Origin: Diplocloster modestus
Lineage (GTDB): Bacteria; Bacillota; Clostridia; Lachnospirales; Lachnospiraceae
Reading direction: 5' to 3'
DNA: 64,000 nucleotides
Assembly (NCBI RefSeq): GCF_019042245.1
Contig: NZ_JAHQCX010000005.1
Location: forward strand, 1-64,000
Numbering within the stretch: position 1 is the stretch's first letter; the number at the start of each line of letters is the position of its first letter. The position numbers and the translations under genes were made by a program. The notes beneath the pieces were generated by a model that worked only from the letters and a program-made list of their open reading frames with translations, searched no databases and was not told where the DNA came from. Of the stretch, positions 6,676 through 15,679 are shown piece by piece.

Positions 6676-9465
6676 CTATTCTGTCGTGGGGAAATTCATT
6701 CCCTTATTGTCCAAAAATGTAATCCAGACCTTGCCGCGCATTCCCGAAGGAACAGGCTCCCCGACAGCCTGCCGCTCCCGGTCCAGGCCGATACGTCTGT
6801 GCCTGATCTGGTTGATCGCCTGCGAGAAATAAGGCCAGCCCTCCACTATTTCTCCAGGATAATCGGTTATCTCGTTCTCCGGGTCTATGGCATAATTGAT
6901 CAACCGGTTCGAACAGTATACCTCGATCGTATTTTTACCGGCTGTCAGGGCCCCCGTCACATCCAGCTTCCAGGGACGCCTCCATATATCCCCGCAGATC
7001 CTGCCATTGATCCGCACCTGCGCTACCTCCCGCAGCTCTTCCAGGTGTAATACCGCGCATCCTGCCGGAACTTCCTGTATCACCAAAGAGCTGGTATAGA
7101 CGCCCACGCCGCTGTAATATCTCGTTTGCTCATACTGCTGCCAGAACTCCGGCTGCTCCCACTCAAGTGTGAACTCCATCTCCGGAATCTCCAGCCGCCA
7201 TGGACCTGGCAGTATGCAGGTTTTTTCCTGCGGGACCTGCTGCATAAAAAGGTCTTTCCCGGACAAGATCCGGTCTGTCGCAGGGAGCTTTGTATCTTCA
7301 TCAAAGAACACGAAGACGGAATCAAAGGCTTCCATATCCAGCGCCAATTCTGTGGAATTCTCATATCCGGCCGCCTTCTCCACCCCATAGGGTTTGGCCG
7401 TTGCGGCATCGAAGACGCTCAGCCTTTTTCCGCAGACCGAGAAATCAAAGGTCACTTCGCGGCTTTGCGCGGATATATTGGCGATAAAGTAGATATCCGT
7501 GGTTCCGTCCACCCTGTGCACATATCCCACGCAGTCCCCGCCTCCTGTGATCCTTACATCCGGACGAACCCGCTGCTCCAGAAGCGCCGTCATCCCTTCT
7601 CCCCGATCGGGGGCTATGGCCGCCGCGCCCCTGCCGCCGGAGCGCCAGATGCCCGGCTTCTCCGGGAATATACGTGCCATGCAGCTTTGTACCGCGGCAT
7701 CCTGTTCTTCCCGCCGGCACAGTCCGCAGCTCAGATAGGGAGCTGCCTCCGACGCGATCAGGATTCCTCCGCTCCTCACAAAACGTTCCAGCTTTTCTGC
7801 CGTACCGGGCAGCAGCCGTTTGCATCCTATGAGCAGGATTGCCCGGTAGGTGCTGCCGTTCACCGCCATTCCCTCCTCAAAGGAAGCATAATTGTTCAAT
7901 ATATCGTCATTTATATAGTCAAAACAGTATCCCTTTTTACTGATCCGGTCGGTCACACCCCAGCCCATGTATTCCTGCAGCTTCATGCCCATATGCAGAT
8001 CCGCCATCTGATTCTCCGACCAGATGTCGGCCTGGGGCAGATAGATCGCGATATCGCATCTGGACCTGCCGATGCGCAGCATGCCGGAAACTCTCTGGAT
8101 GTAATCACCCAGATGCCTGTAATAAGGCCAGTAGGTGTTTGTGTGATTAATCTGGGAGGATGCGTAAAACGGCCAGCCCAGTCTGCCCGCATCGGGCGGG
8201 GAGTAGGCGTATCCATGGTTGTAAATAGCATTTATACCGTCCAGGAAGATCGCATCCACCTCCGCCTTCATCATTTCCAGGGTCTCCATAAACCGGGGAA
8301 CCCGAAGCCAGGTAAAGGACTCGCAGGATACAACCGGTTTATTATATATGTGCGCAGCGGAGGATGCAAAACGCCTGTGTATGGAATTCACCTCCAGTTT
8401 ATCCTGGGGTCCGAAGGTCTCCCCCTCGGGTATATGCGCGCTGCCGTAGGCCTTGAGTATGTCCGCCCAGGTCCCGTGGGCCTGTATCCGCGCTTTGGAA
8501 CCGTGTCTGTCACACCATGCGGTCATGTTTTCGAAGAAATTCTCGATGGTCAGTTCCGACATGGTCAGGAAATAATCATACCGGATCCGATCGGAGATAT
8601 CATCGATCTCGCCCCACAGTCCATAAATATACCTATCCAGCCGGTACCCGCGCCGTCTGAAGAACTCTTCCTCCAGAATCCCCGTCCAGTTATTGCCCAG
8701 CAGCTCAATGGAGTCGCAGAAGAAGCAGCGGAATCTTCCCCTGCCCAGCCGCTCGGTCAGGGGATTACCGCCATTTTTCAAAAAGAGATCCACGGCGTCC
8801 TTCCGGCAGTGATCTACCACGTATCCTCCGGCATCCCTGGCCGGGATCGCCGCCTGCTGGTGATACAGATGGGTCACGAAAACCACAATCTTCCAGTCCC
8901 CTTCCGGGATGGGGATATCTTCCAGCACCTTGCCCCAGGGCCATCCGAACAGAAGCTTCTCCTGGAGGGACGGGGTCAGATCCACGATGGTCTCCTCCAG
9001 CATTCTGCTGTCCTTCATTTTCCCCATCACAGCGCGCTCGATCTTTCCGGTAACACGGCTTGTGAAATCATAGGAGAAGCTGCGGGGTCCGGACACGTCG
9101 ATCTGATACGGGACCGCGCACTGTACCGAGAGTTCCTGCGGAACATGGGGCCCCCCGTAGGGCCAGGAGGAACCAAGCGTAAAATCGACTCCCAGTCCCA
9201 GTTCCTCCGCCCTCTTAAGCGTGTAATCAAGGACATCGAAAAATTCCGGTGAAAAGTACGGGATATTGTATATTCCCGCCTCCGCATCGTCTGCGGCCAG
9301 CGGATACAGCGTCTGGATCTCCACACCGCCGATTCCGGCTTCCTGCATGAACCGCAGTTCCCTGTCTATCTCTTCTCTCTGAACCGCACAGCCATACCAC
9401 CACCAGCGGGTCCATCCTTTCGCCTCCGGATCCGGATGCTCCAGTCTCTGTACATGACAATCCAT
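6676..9465 (-). CDS. GH106-like glycoside hydrolase (alpha-L-rhamnosidase superfamily)
   Basis: This large 929-residue protein has the N-terminal signature of GH106-type enzymes: WTRWWWYG near residue 18, then EAGIGGVEIQTLYP, SPEFFDVLDYTLKRAEELG and VDFTLGSSWPYGGPH, a TIM-barrel start. A glutamine-amidotransferase-like segment and a C-terminal beta-sandwich (VRINGRICGDIWRRPWKLDV) follow. Known GH106 members cleave alpha-L-rhamnose; related clades have other specificities. No signal peptide is seen, so it acts on sugars already inside the cell. GGAGGAG precedes the ATG. It lies between a GHL6 hydrolase and an M42 peptidase in the peptide-import operon, suggesting deglycosylation of imported glycopeptides or glycosides. 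Confidence 0.72.
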   Translation of the reverse strand: MDCHVQRLEHPDPEAKGWTRWWWYGCAVQREEIDRELRFMQEAGIGGVEIQTLYPLAADDAEAGIYNIPYFSPEFFDVLDYTLKRAEELGLGVDFTLGSSWPYGGPHVPQELSVQCAVPYQIDVSGPRSFSYDFTSRVTGKIERAVMGKMKDSRMLEETIVDLTPSLQEKLLFGWPWGKVLEDIPIPEGDWKIVVFVTHLYHQQAAIPARDAGGYVVDHCRKDAVDLFLKNGGNPLTERLGRGRFRCFFCDSIELLGNNWTGILEEEFFRRRGYRLDRYIYGLWGEIDDISDRIRYDYFLTMSELTIENFFENMTAWCDRHGSKARIQAHGTWADILKAYGSAHIPEGETFGPQDKLEVNSIHRRFASSAAHIYNKPVVSCESFTWLRVPRFMETLEMMKAEVDAIFLDGINAIYNHGYAYSPPDAGRLGWPFYASSQINHTNTYWPYYRHLGDYIQRVSGMLRIGRSRCDIAIYLPQADIWSENQMADLHMGMKLQEYMGWGVTDRISKKGYCFDYINDDILNNYASFEEGMAVNGSTYRAILLIGCKRLLPGTAEKLERFVRSGGILIASEAAPYLSCGLCRREEQDAAVQSCMARIFPEKPGIWRSGGRGAAAIAPDRGEGMTALLEQRVRPDVRITGGGDCVGYVHRVDGTTDIYFIANISAQSREVTFDFSVCGKRLSVFDAATAKPYGVEKAAGYENSTELALDMEAFDSVFVFFDEDTKLPATDRILSGKDLFMQQVPQEKTCILPGPWRLEIPEMEFTLEWEQPEFWQQYEQTRYYSGVGVYTSSLVIQEVPAGCAVLHLEELREVAQVRINGRICGDIWRRPWKLDVTGALTAGKNTIEVYCSNRLINYAIDPENEITDYPGEIVEGWPYFSQAINQIRHRRIGLDRERQAVGEPVPSGMRGKVWITFLDNKGMNFPTTE

Positions 9466-9581
9466 TCTCTAACTCCTCCTGTTGGCCGCGCCTTACACTT
9501 TAACAGGACACGGCTGATTACACAAATCGTCTATCCGGGCACTAATTGTTCTACCGCTAATTTTTCAATATACCGAGCCAA

Positions 9582-11669
9582 CTAACCTACAATTCTATAA
9601 ATTGCATGGATACACAGCGGATCCAGGGTAATCTCACTAAAGCCGCTCTCCTCGTTGTAAGCAACGGGCATAGGTTTATGCTCAGGATATACCATTTCCG
9701 CTTCGCTAACCTGCATATAATCCCCGTTCACCATCAGCCTGCCCCCGTCGATCAGCGGGGTATCTCCTCCGGTGAGTCTTGCAAGCGCGGAGAGTTCATG
9801 TATCAGAAGTTCCCTGCCTTCCTCCCGCTCATAGCAGGTGAACTCCAGACTGTTCATCAGATCCGTCTGAAGGAACACCCGGGGGGCAAAGTACGTTTCC
9901 GTAACTCCGGCAAAGAAGTCCTTCACCCATAGAAAATCTTTATTTATCATAGTAAACAGGTCAAAACAGGCGGTCAGAACACGACCCTGACCATAGGCGT
10001 TCTCATACAGGGCAGGCAGTCCGCTATCCTGTCCGGGCAGAGGATTCCCCCAATTCACCCAGGTGGTCTCCGTCAGCAGGACGGCGGGCTCCAGGAAAGT
10101 CCCCAGCACTTTGGCACCATCGGCCCTGGTTTGGAGCACATATTCACCCACCGGCGGTGTCGTCTGAGGGGAACGCTTCCATATGGGCTCCTCCTCCGGT
10201 CTGATGTAGGCACACCAGTGGTTCTTCTTATACGTCTCATCTTTAGCGGTGAAATGGCAGCCGCTCAGATCTGCCAGGGCAAAATCCTGAAGGATGGCAC
10301 CCTGTTCATCACAAAGGCCGGTCTCGCCGGAGATCAGGACAATTCCCCCATCCGCCACATAGCGTTTAAGATCTGTCTTTAAGTCAGGGTTAACAAAAAA
10401 CAGATTGGGGATCAGGATCATTCGGAATTCCTTCATACGGTCGTAACTCAATTCCAGCTCCGGCACAACTCTCCAAGTCCTCTTGCTGTAATCGCACAGC
10501 TTCATGGCACCCAGAAGCGCTTCCCGGTGCGCCCCGCTTACCTTGGCGCGGCTGATGGAACTGGCCAGGATGGGATGCTCCACATGCAGGGTGTCCGCCA
10601 CGTCGCTCTGCACAATAGCGATGTCAGCCACCAGACGGTTGTCTTCCAGATAGGCCTCGAACTTCTCCACATCCCGAAATGCTGCCCCCACTTTCCTGGC
10701 TTCCTCGAACTCAAGAGTTCCATCCCGGTGCATAGGTTCACTGTACATAAATACGCGGCATCCCTGCGCGGCGATCTCTGCCGCAGCCAGACGGTAGATG
10801 CTGTCCGGCTGATAATTGTACACATGGGACACATCCCCCGGCCCCAGCTGGGGGTACTTCCCTGCGGAGGTATCCCGGGCGTACGCGCCGGACAGCCAGT
10901 TGCCCGCCCAGGGCTCTGTGAAGAGATAGTCCAGCTTGTTGCGGATCTGTCTGGGATAATGAGCGGCGAAGTTGATGGTCAGGGCCAGTTCCGGGTCGAT
11001 CTCCCTGATCGTGCTGCGCAGATCATCCAGCATCCGCTCCGCGCCCTCATTCAGAAAACGTTCCAAATCCCGGTTTTTCGCCATCATCTCAGCGTCATCC
11101 TCGGGCATCTCATAGCCGAATTCCTTCCGGTACAGCGCTTTGCAGGTATCGCAGTAGCACAGCGCCCTGCCGAATATGTCGATGAACAGGCTGTCCGGGT
11201 GGTAATTCTCTACGATCTCCCTTATCTGCCCCAGTATGTATTCCCGGTATCCGGTCTCATAACAGGGCATTCCCCATTTGGCGTTGCTGGTGTTGGCGGG
11301 CATCCCGCACTTGAGCGGCTGTCCGTCCTTCCTGCGCACCGCCCACTCCGGGTGGGCCTTAGGGGCATAGGTATCGTATTCGAAGCAGTAATAGGCGTTG
11401 AACTCAATCCCGTGCTTTCTCAATATAGGCACTATGGTCCCGACCCAGTCCTTATCCTTAAGACCCGGATGCTTCCTTCCGATTTTCGTATTGTAATAGC
11501 TGCTTCCCCAGTGATCCTTACAGTAAAGCATCAGGTGATTGATATTCGCTTCCTCGATAAAGCGTTCCCATTCATCCGGATCCAGATTTTCAAGCGTCAC
11601 CACGGGCGGGTCGGGGGAGTGGTGATCAATCAGATACCCTCGGTAGCTGTGTTTATATTTCTCTGACAT
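9582..11669 (-). CDS. GHL6-type (alpha-amylase family-like) putative glycoside hydrolase
   Basis: This 695-residue protein has no signal peptide. The N-terminal barrel matches the hypothetical glycosyl hydrolase 6 type: INHLMLYCKDHWGSSYYNT near residue 40, GIEFNAYYCFEYD, HPEWAVRRKDG, then LFIDIFGRALCYCDTCK with acidic residues suited to catalysis. The middle part (RMILIPNLFFVNPDLKTDLK) resembles the class-I amidotransferase-like trimerisation domain of GH42 beta-galactosidases. The start is the ATG at 11669 behind GCAGGAGGCAAAT. It lies between the binding-protein gene and the GH106-like gene. A hairpin with loop AGTAAA directly precedes its ribosome site. The substrate is unknown, and its cytosolic location suggests action on imported material. 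Confidence 0.7.
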   Translation of the reverse strand: MSEKYKHSYRGYLIDHHSPDPPVVTLENLDPDEWERFIEEANINHLMLYCKDHWGSSYYNTKIGRKHPGLKDKDWVGTIVPILRKHGIEFNAYYCFEYDTYAPKAHPEWAVRRKDGQPLKCGMPANTSNAKWGMPCYETGYREYILGQIREIVENYHPDSLFIDIFGRALCYCDTCKALYRKEFGYEMPEDDAEMMAKNRDLERFLNEGAERMLDDLRSTIREIDPELALTINFAAHYPRQIRNKLDYLFTEPWAGNWLSGAYARDTSAGKYPQLGPGDVSHVYNYQPDSIYRLAAAEIAAQGCRVFMYSEPMHRDGTLEFEEARKVGAAFRDVEKFEAYLEDNRLVADIAIVQSDVADTLHVEHPILASSISRAKVSGAHREALLGAMKLCDYSKRTWRVVPELELSYDRMKEFRMILIPNLFFVNPDLKTDLKRYVADGGIVLISGETGLCDEQGAILQDFALADLSGCHFTAKDETYKKNHWCAYIRPEEEPIWKRSPQTTPPVGEYVLQTRADGAKVLGTFLEPAVLLTETTWVNWGNPLPGQDSGLPALYENAYGQGRVLTACFDLFTMINKDFLWVKDFFAGVTETYFAPRVFLQTDLMNSLEFTCYEREEGRELLIHELSALARLTGGDTPLIDGGRLMVNGDYMQVSEAEMVYPEHKPMPVAYNEESGFSEITLDPLCIHAIYRIVG

Positions 11670-11682
11670 ATTTGCCTCCTGC

Positions 11683-11699
11683 GGCGCATTTACTGCGCC
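11683..11699 (-). repeat. leader hairpin next to the GHL6 ribosome site
   Basis: Minus-strand GGCGCAGTAAATGCGCC is a perfect 6-bp stem directly before GCAGGAGG. Nearly the same hairpin (GACGCAGTGAATGCGTC) stands before the second sulfotransferase gene at 31505-31521, in a different operon. Confidence 0.6.
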
Positions 11700-11720
11700 A
11701 TAATGATTAATTTTAAAATT

Positions 11721-11761
11721 CCCCGCATCCGCACGCCCATATATGGCCTGCAAATGCGGGG
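11721..11761. repeat. 41-base intercistronic dyad after the binding-protein gene
   Basis: CCCCGCAT at one end and ATGCGGGG at the other enclose a nearly perfect dyad centred on CCATATATGG. It lies about 30 bases past the binding-protein stop and upstream of the GHL6 gene. Minus-strand RNA continues into AATTTTAAAATT, so it is at best a weak terminator. It may instead stabilise the abundant binding-protein message. Confidence 0.6.
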
Positions 11762-11793
11762 AATGCGTTGTCATTCAGCGATTGGGCTGCTGT

Positions 11794-13551
11794 TTATTTG
11801 GTTGCATATCCAAAATAGGTCAGATTGCTGATCGCGGAATAGAATGTGTTCTGAAGATCTTTCATACAATACACATAGCTGGCATAATACAGCGGGCACA
11901 CCGAGAAACCATTCTCGGAGTACATAATCTGTTCGATCTCTTCCAGGACTTTATCCCGTTCCGGGCCGTTCTGCATGGTGGATGCCTGCTCTACAAGCTT
12001 ATCATAGTTCGCATCGCTCCATCCGGAGTACTCAAAGTTTCCGTTGGTACCGAACAGCTGGTAGTATCCGATCGCGTCATTAAACGTGATACCGTAACCC
12101 AGACGCGCCAGATGGAAGCCTCCCTTGGAAATGGTATCGGTATAACCGGCCGAATCGATATTGCCCAGGGTCACTTTTGCCTCCAGTATACCTGAGAGAT
12201 CCGACTGAACTGCCTCTGCGACAGCCTTGTTGGTATCGGAGGTGTTAAATTTGTATTCCATGGTAGCGCTGCCGTCCCATCCGTCGGCTACCGCTTCATC
12301 ATAGAGAACCTTAGCCAGTTCACAGCGTCCGGAGTAAGTGCTCAGATCATAATCCGGATATTTTTCCTGAAGCCATGCGTACATCACTTCTCCCACCGCA
12401 TCGGTCCAGACTTTATTCTCACTGTTGGTGACACCGTTGGGGATCAGGCCGGTAGCGGCTGTAGATCCGTCCTGGGTAACATTGGTGACCAGGTTTTCCT
12501 TATCAATCGCCAGGGTAATCGCTGCTCTCACCCGCCAGTCCGGAATTGTCTCGCAGTTCAGATACAGATATGTCACATTCAATCTGGGATTCGAGTAAGC
12601 ATCTCCCGATGCGATCAGGCTTTCGATCTGATCCGTGGGAATCCCGCTGACAAAATTATATTCCCCTGACTGATAAGCCGCCATGTTGGAGGTTTCACTG
12701 TCAGACAGATGGAACGTAATCTTGGAGGGTCCCAGGTTAGCATAGTCATAATATTTCTCATTCTTTGTCAGCTCGATATAACTGTCATGAACCCAGTCCG
12801 TCATCACATAAGCGCCGTTGCTGATGAAAGTCTCAGCCTCGGTCCATGTATCGCCGTTCGCCTCGATCACATCCTGGCGCAGAGGGTACAGGCCGTAATG
12901 GGTACACATATCCAGGAAATAAGAGCAGCTGTTTTCCAGCGTTACAGTCAGTGTCTTCTCATCCACTGCCGCGATCCCAAGCTCAGAGGGCTCCATGGTC
13001 CCTTCGGAGATAGCTGTAGCATTCTTCACGATGTTGTTTAACAGCGTGCCGTTGGAAGCCGCCGTTTTGGGATCCACCAGTCTCTGCCATGCATAGACAA
13101 AGTTATCCGCTGTGACTTTCTCGCCGTCGCTCCAGAAGATATCATCTCTGAGATGGAAGGTATAGGTGAGGCTCGCCTCGTCGAATTCATAAGATTCCGC
13201 CTGTCCGCACACAACCTCGGAACTGTACTGATTGTCATTTCCGTTCACGGTATCCTCGATCGCCGCAAACTTCATAAGGCCTTCCGACATGTGGAACAGA
13301 ATCTCAAACTGATCCGCTCCGGTCGCCAATGTAGGATCCATGGAGTGAGGCTCCGAGTATCCCAGCGCCACGTCGATGGCTAACTCATCCCCACTGCCGG
13401 AGGTATCCTTATCCTGCTCTTCTCCCTTCGCGGTATCCGTAGTCCCCGCGTCGGTCTTACCTGTGTCGCTTTCGGGTGCAGCCTTGGAACCACACGCTGT
13501 CACAGACAGGCAGAGTACCAATGCCAAAAACAAAGAAATCACTTTTTTCAT
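11794..13551 (-). CDS. oppA: oligopeptide ABC transporter substrate-binding lipoprotein (SBP_bac_5)
   Basis: This 585-residue extracellular lipoprotein has a signal segment ending in LSVTAC, with the lipidated Cys near residue 20 and an acidic/Thr-rich linker. The body is the type-5 solute-binding fold used for oligopeptides and dipeptides: YSEPHSMDPTL near the start, YTFHLRDDIFWSDGEKVTADNFVYAWQRL, and NLVTNVTQDG...ATGLIPNGV. AAAGGAGG precedes the ATG. It follows oppF by 119 bases and belongs to the five-part importer encoded at 11.8-18.0 kb. Placement of the binding protein after the permease and ATPase genes is unusual but workable, and the 41-base dyad downstream may boost its message level. 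Confidence 0.9.
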   Translation of the reverse strand: MKKVISLFLALVLCLSVTACGSKAAPESDTGKTDAGTTDTAKGEEQDKDTSGSGDELAIDVALGYSEPHSMDPTLATGADQFEILFHMSEGLMKFAAIEDTVNGNDNQYSSEVVCGQAESYEFDEASLTYTFHLRDDIFWSDGEKVTADNFVYAWQRLVDPKTAASNGTLLNNIVKNATAISEGTMEPSELGIAAVDEKTLTVTLENSCSYFLDMCTHYGLYPLRQDVIEANGDTWTEAETFISNGAYVMTDWVHDSYIELTKNEKYYDYANLGPSKITFHLSDSETSNMAAYQSGEYNFVSGIPTDQIESLIASGDAYSNPRLNVTYLYLNCETIPDWRVRAAITLAIDKENLVTNVTQDGSTAATGLIPNGVTNSENKVWTDAVGEVMYAWLQEKYPDYDLSTYSGRCELAKVLYDEAVADGWDGSATMEYKFNTSDTNKAVAEAVQSDLSGILEAKVTLGNIDSAGYTDTISKGGFHLARLGYGITFNDAIGYYQLFGTNGNFEYSGWSDANYDKLVEQASTMQNGPERDKVLEEIEQIMYSENGFSVCPLYYASYVYCMKDLQNTFYSAISNLTYFGYATK

Positions 13552-13670
13552 ACTTCTTTTCCTCCTTTTTCTTCAGGTTTGCTTAGATGCCCCCTGTTTT
13601 CACTATTTATATTAGGCACAGCAGAACATATCCGCTTGCATAATATCATTATGATAAAATCCATCCTGCT

Positions 13671-14660
13671 TTACTGGTCGTACAGATGACATGCAACGTA
13701 ATGCCCCGGCCCACATTCCCGCAGAGCGGGCACTTCCTCCTTACACCGCTCCTTGGCATAAGGGCACCTGGTATGGAACCGGCAGCCGGAAGGCGGATTC
13801 ATGGGGCTGGGTATATCCCCCTCCAAAGTGATGCGGCTCCGGCTTCTGCTAAGTTCCGGATCGGGAAGCGGAACCGCCGAGATCAGAGACTTGGTATACG
13901 GGTGTACCGGCTTTTTGCAAAGTTCATAGCTCTCCGCCAGTTCTACGATAAATCCCAGATACATAACCCCTATCCGGTCGGATATATGGCGCACCACAGA
14001 CAGGTCGTGGGCGATAAACAGATAGGTCAGCCCTTTCTCCTGCTGCAGGTCTTCCATCATATTAACTACCTGAGACTGTATGGATACGTCCAGCGCAGAG
14101 ATGGGCTCGTCACAGACGATAAATTCCGGTTCCACCGCCATCGCCCTGGCTATCCCGATACGCTGCTGCTGACCGCCTGAGAATTCGTGGGGGAATCGAT
14201 TGGCATGCTCCGTATTCAATCCCACTTCATCCAGCAGATAGCGGATACGCTCCTGTCTCTCTCCCTTATTCGCCGCGATCTTGTGAATGTCCAGGGCCTC
14301 CCCTATAATCTCACCCACAGTCATCCGGGGATCCAGGGAAGCGGACGGGTCCTGAAAGATCAGCTGCATCCTGCGCCGGTAGTCAAACATGGGGACCGCG
14401 ATGCCTTCCTTGCTGTCGTAGATCGGCGTGCCGTCATATACGATTCTCCCGGAAGTAGGCTCATGGAGACGAATCACGCTTCTTCCCAGCGTGGTCTTTC
14501 CGCAGCCGGACTCTCCCACCAGGCCCAGCGTTTCCCCCTTATAAATGTAGAAGGAAGCGTCCTCCACCGCCTGGACATAGTTTTTCTTCATAAAACCGGA
14601 CTTAACCGGGAAATATTTCCGAAGGTTCTCAACCTCCACTAACTTTTTCTTTTCGCTCAC
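13671..14660 (-). CDS. oppF: oligopeptide ABC transporter ATP-binding protein OppF-type
   Basis: This ATPase of the peptide importer contains Walker [10 protein letters not shown], the signature [14 protein letters not shown], Walker B FIVCDEP and the switch His in YLFIAHDLS. The C-terminal oligopeptide-transporter extension carries a cysteine cluster ([14 protein letters not shown]), as in ATPases that hold an Fe-S cluster. The start is a GTG at 14660 with GGAGGTG nine bases upstream. It overlaps the oppD stop by the four bases GTGA, indicating translational coupling. A longer in-frame extension upstream overlaps oppD and is not credible. With the GTG start the protein is about 329 residues, normal for OppF. 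Confidence 0.9.
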   Translation of the reverse strand: MSEKKKLVEVENLRKYFPVKSGFMKKNYVQAVEDASFYIYKGETLGLVGESGCGKTTLGRSVIRLHEPTSGRIVYDGTPIYDSKEGIAVPMFDYRRRMQLIFQDPSASLDPRMTVGEIIGEALDIHKIAANKGERQERIRYLLDEVGLNTEHANRFPHEFSGGQQQRIGIARAMAVEPEFIVCDEPISALDVSIQSQVVNMMEDLQQEKGLTYLFIAHDLSVVRHISDRIGVMYLGFIVELAESYELCKKPVHPYTKSLISAVPLPDPELSRSRSRITLEGDIPSPMNPPSGCRFHTRCPYAKERCKEEVPALRECGPGHYVACHLYDQ

Positions 14661-15667
14661 CGGTTCCCCACCTCCTCTTTCATCTGGCGTATATGCTGCC
14701 AGCATGAGGATATATGCCCGTTGGCATTGATACAGACCGCAGGCGGTTCCTGCTCCACGCACACTTTCATACATTCTGTGCAGCGGGGCGCGAACCGGCA
14801 GCCCTTGGGCGTATCCAGCATATCCACCGGTGTTCCCTCGATGGGAATCAGTCTTTCCCTTCCCTCACTGTCCAGCCTCGGCATGGAGGCCAGCAGCCCT
14901 CTGGTGTAGGGATGCTGGGGATGGTAGAAGATATCATTTACATCCCCCTGTTCCACGATATGGCCTGCGTACATTACCGAGACCCTGTCGCATATCTCAG
15001 CCACCACTCCCAGATTATGGGTGATAAAAATGATGGACATATTATTTTTCGCCTGCAGCTCTTTCATGAGCTCCAGTATCTGCGCCTGCGTCGTTACGTC
15101 CAGGGCTGTGGTAGGCTCGTCTGCGATGAGAAGCTTCGGGTGGCAGATCAGTCCCATGGCGATCATGGCTCGCTGGCGCATTCCGCCGGAGAATTCGTGG
15201 GGATACTGGTCGATCCGTTTTTCCGCATTGTTAATGCCAACCATGTTCAGCATCTCGATCGCCCTGTTTCTGGCTTCTTTCTTGGATATGGACCTGTCAT
15301 GGCAGGTCACCGCCTCCATGAGCTGATCCCCTACGGTATACACTGGATTCATGCAGGTCATGGGATTCTGGAAGATCATGCTGACTTCCTTCCCGCAGAT
15401 ATCCATCATCTGTTTTCTGCTGTAGTCCAGCAGATTCTTTCCCTCCAGGAGAATGGAGCCGCCTATCACTTTTCCAGGACTCTGGAGCAGGCCCATGATC
15501 GAGTAGGCCTCCACACTCTTTCCGGAACCGGATTCCCCCACGATCCCCATCACTTCATTATATCCCAGGGAATAGGAGATTCCGTCCACAGCTTTCACTT
15601 CCCCGGCGGGTGTGAAGAATGATACCTGGAGATTATTAACTTCAATCAACTTCTTGTGTTCATCCAT
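14657..15667 (-). CDS. oppD: oligopeptide ABC transporter ATP-binding protein OppD-type
   Basis: This 336-residue ATPase pairs with OppF. It has Walker A GESGSGKSV, signature FSGGMRQRAMIA, Walker B LLIADEP and the switch IFITHNLG, followed by the OppD C-terminal domain with a cysteine cluster (CRFAPRCTECMKVC). AAGGAGGTGCC precedes the ATG. It begins 12 bases after the oppC stop and its TGA overlaps the oppF GTG, so oppC-D-F form a tight block. The domain order and length are ordinary. Confidence 0.92.
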   Translation of the reverse strand: MDEHKKLIEVNNLQVSFFTPAGEVKAVDGISYSLGYNEVMGIVGESGSGKSVEAYSIMGLLQSPGKVIGGSILLEGKNLLDYSRKQMMDICGKEVSMIFQNPMTCMNPVYTVGDQLMEAVTCHDRSISKKEARNRAIEMLNMVGINNAEKRIDQYPHEFSGGMRQRAMIAMGLICHPKLLIADEPTTALDVTTQAQILELMKELQAKNNMSIIFITHNLGVVAEICDRVSVMYAGHIVEQGDVNDIFYHPQHPYTRGLLASMPRLDSEGRERLIPIEGTPVDMLDTPKGCRFAPRCTECMKVCVEQEPPAVCINANGHISSCWQHIRQMKEEVGNR

Positions 15668-15679
15668 AATGGCACCTCC

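Noticed and set aside
7126..9252. Plus-strand open frame of over 700 codons opposite the GH106-like gene
   Set aside because: It is a mirror of the real gene caused by codon composition. Its translation shows no domain pattern and there is no ribosome site.
10527..11666. Plus-strand frame of 379 codons opposite the GHL6 gene
   Set aside because: Composition shadow; the minus strand carries the recognisable barrel and ribosome site.
11721..11761. Dyad considered as a strong intrinsic terminator ending the binding-protein transcript
   Set aside because: The stem is strong but is followed by AATTTTAAAATT rather than a T run, and the next genes fit the same operon.
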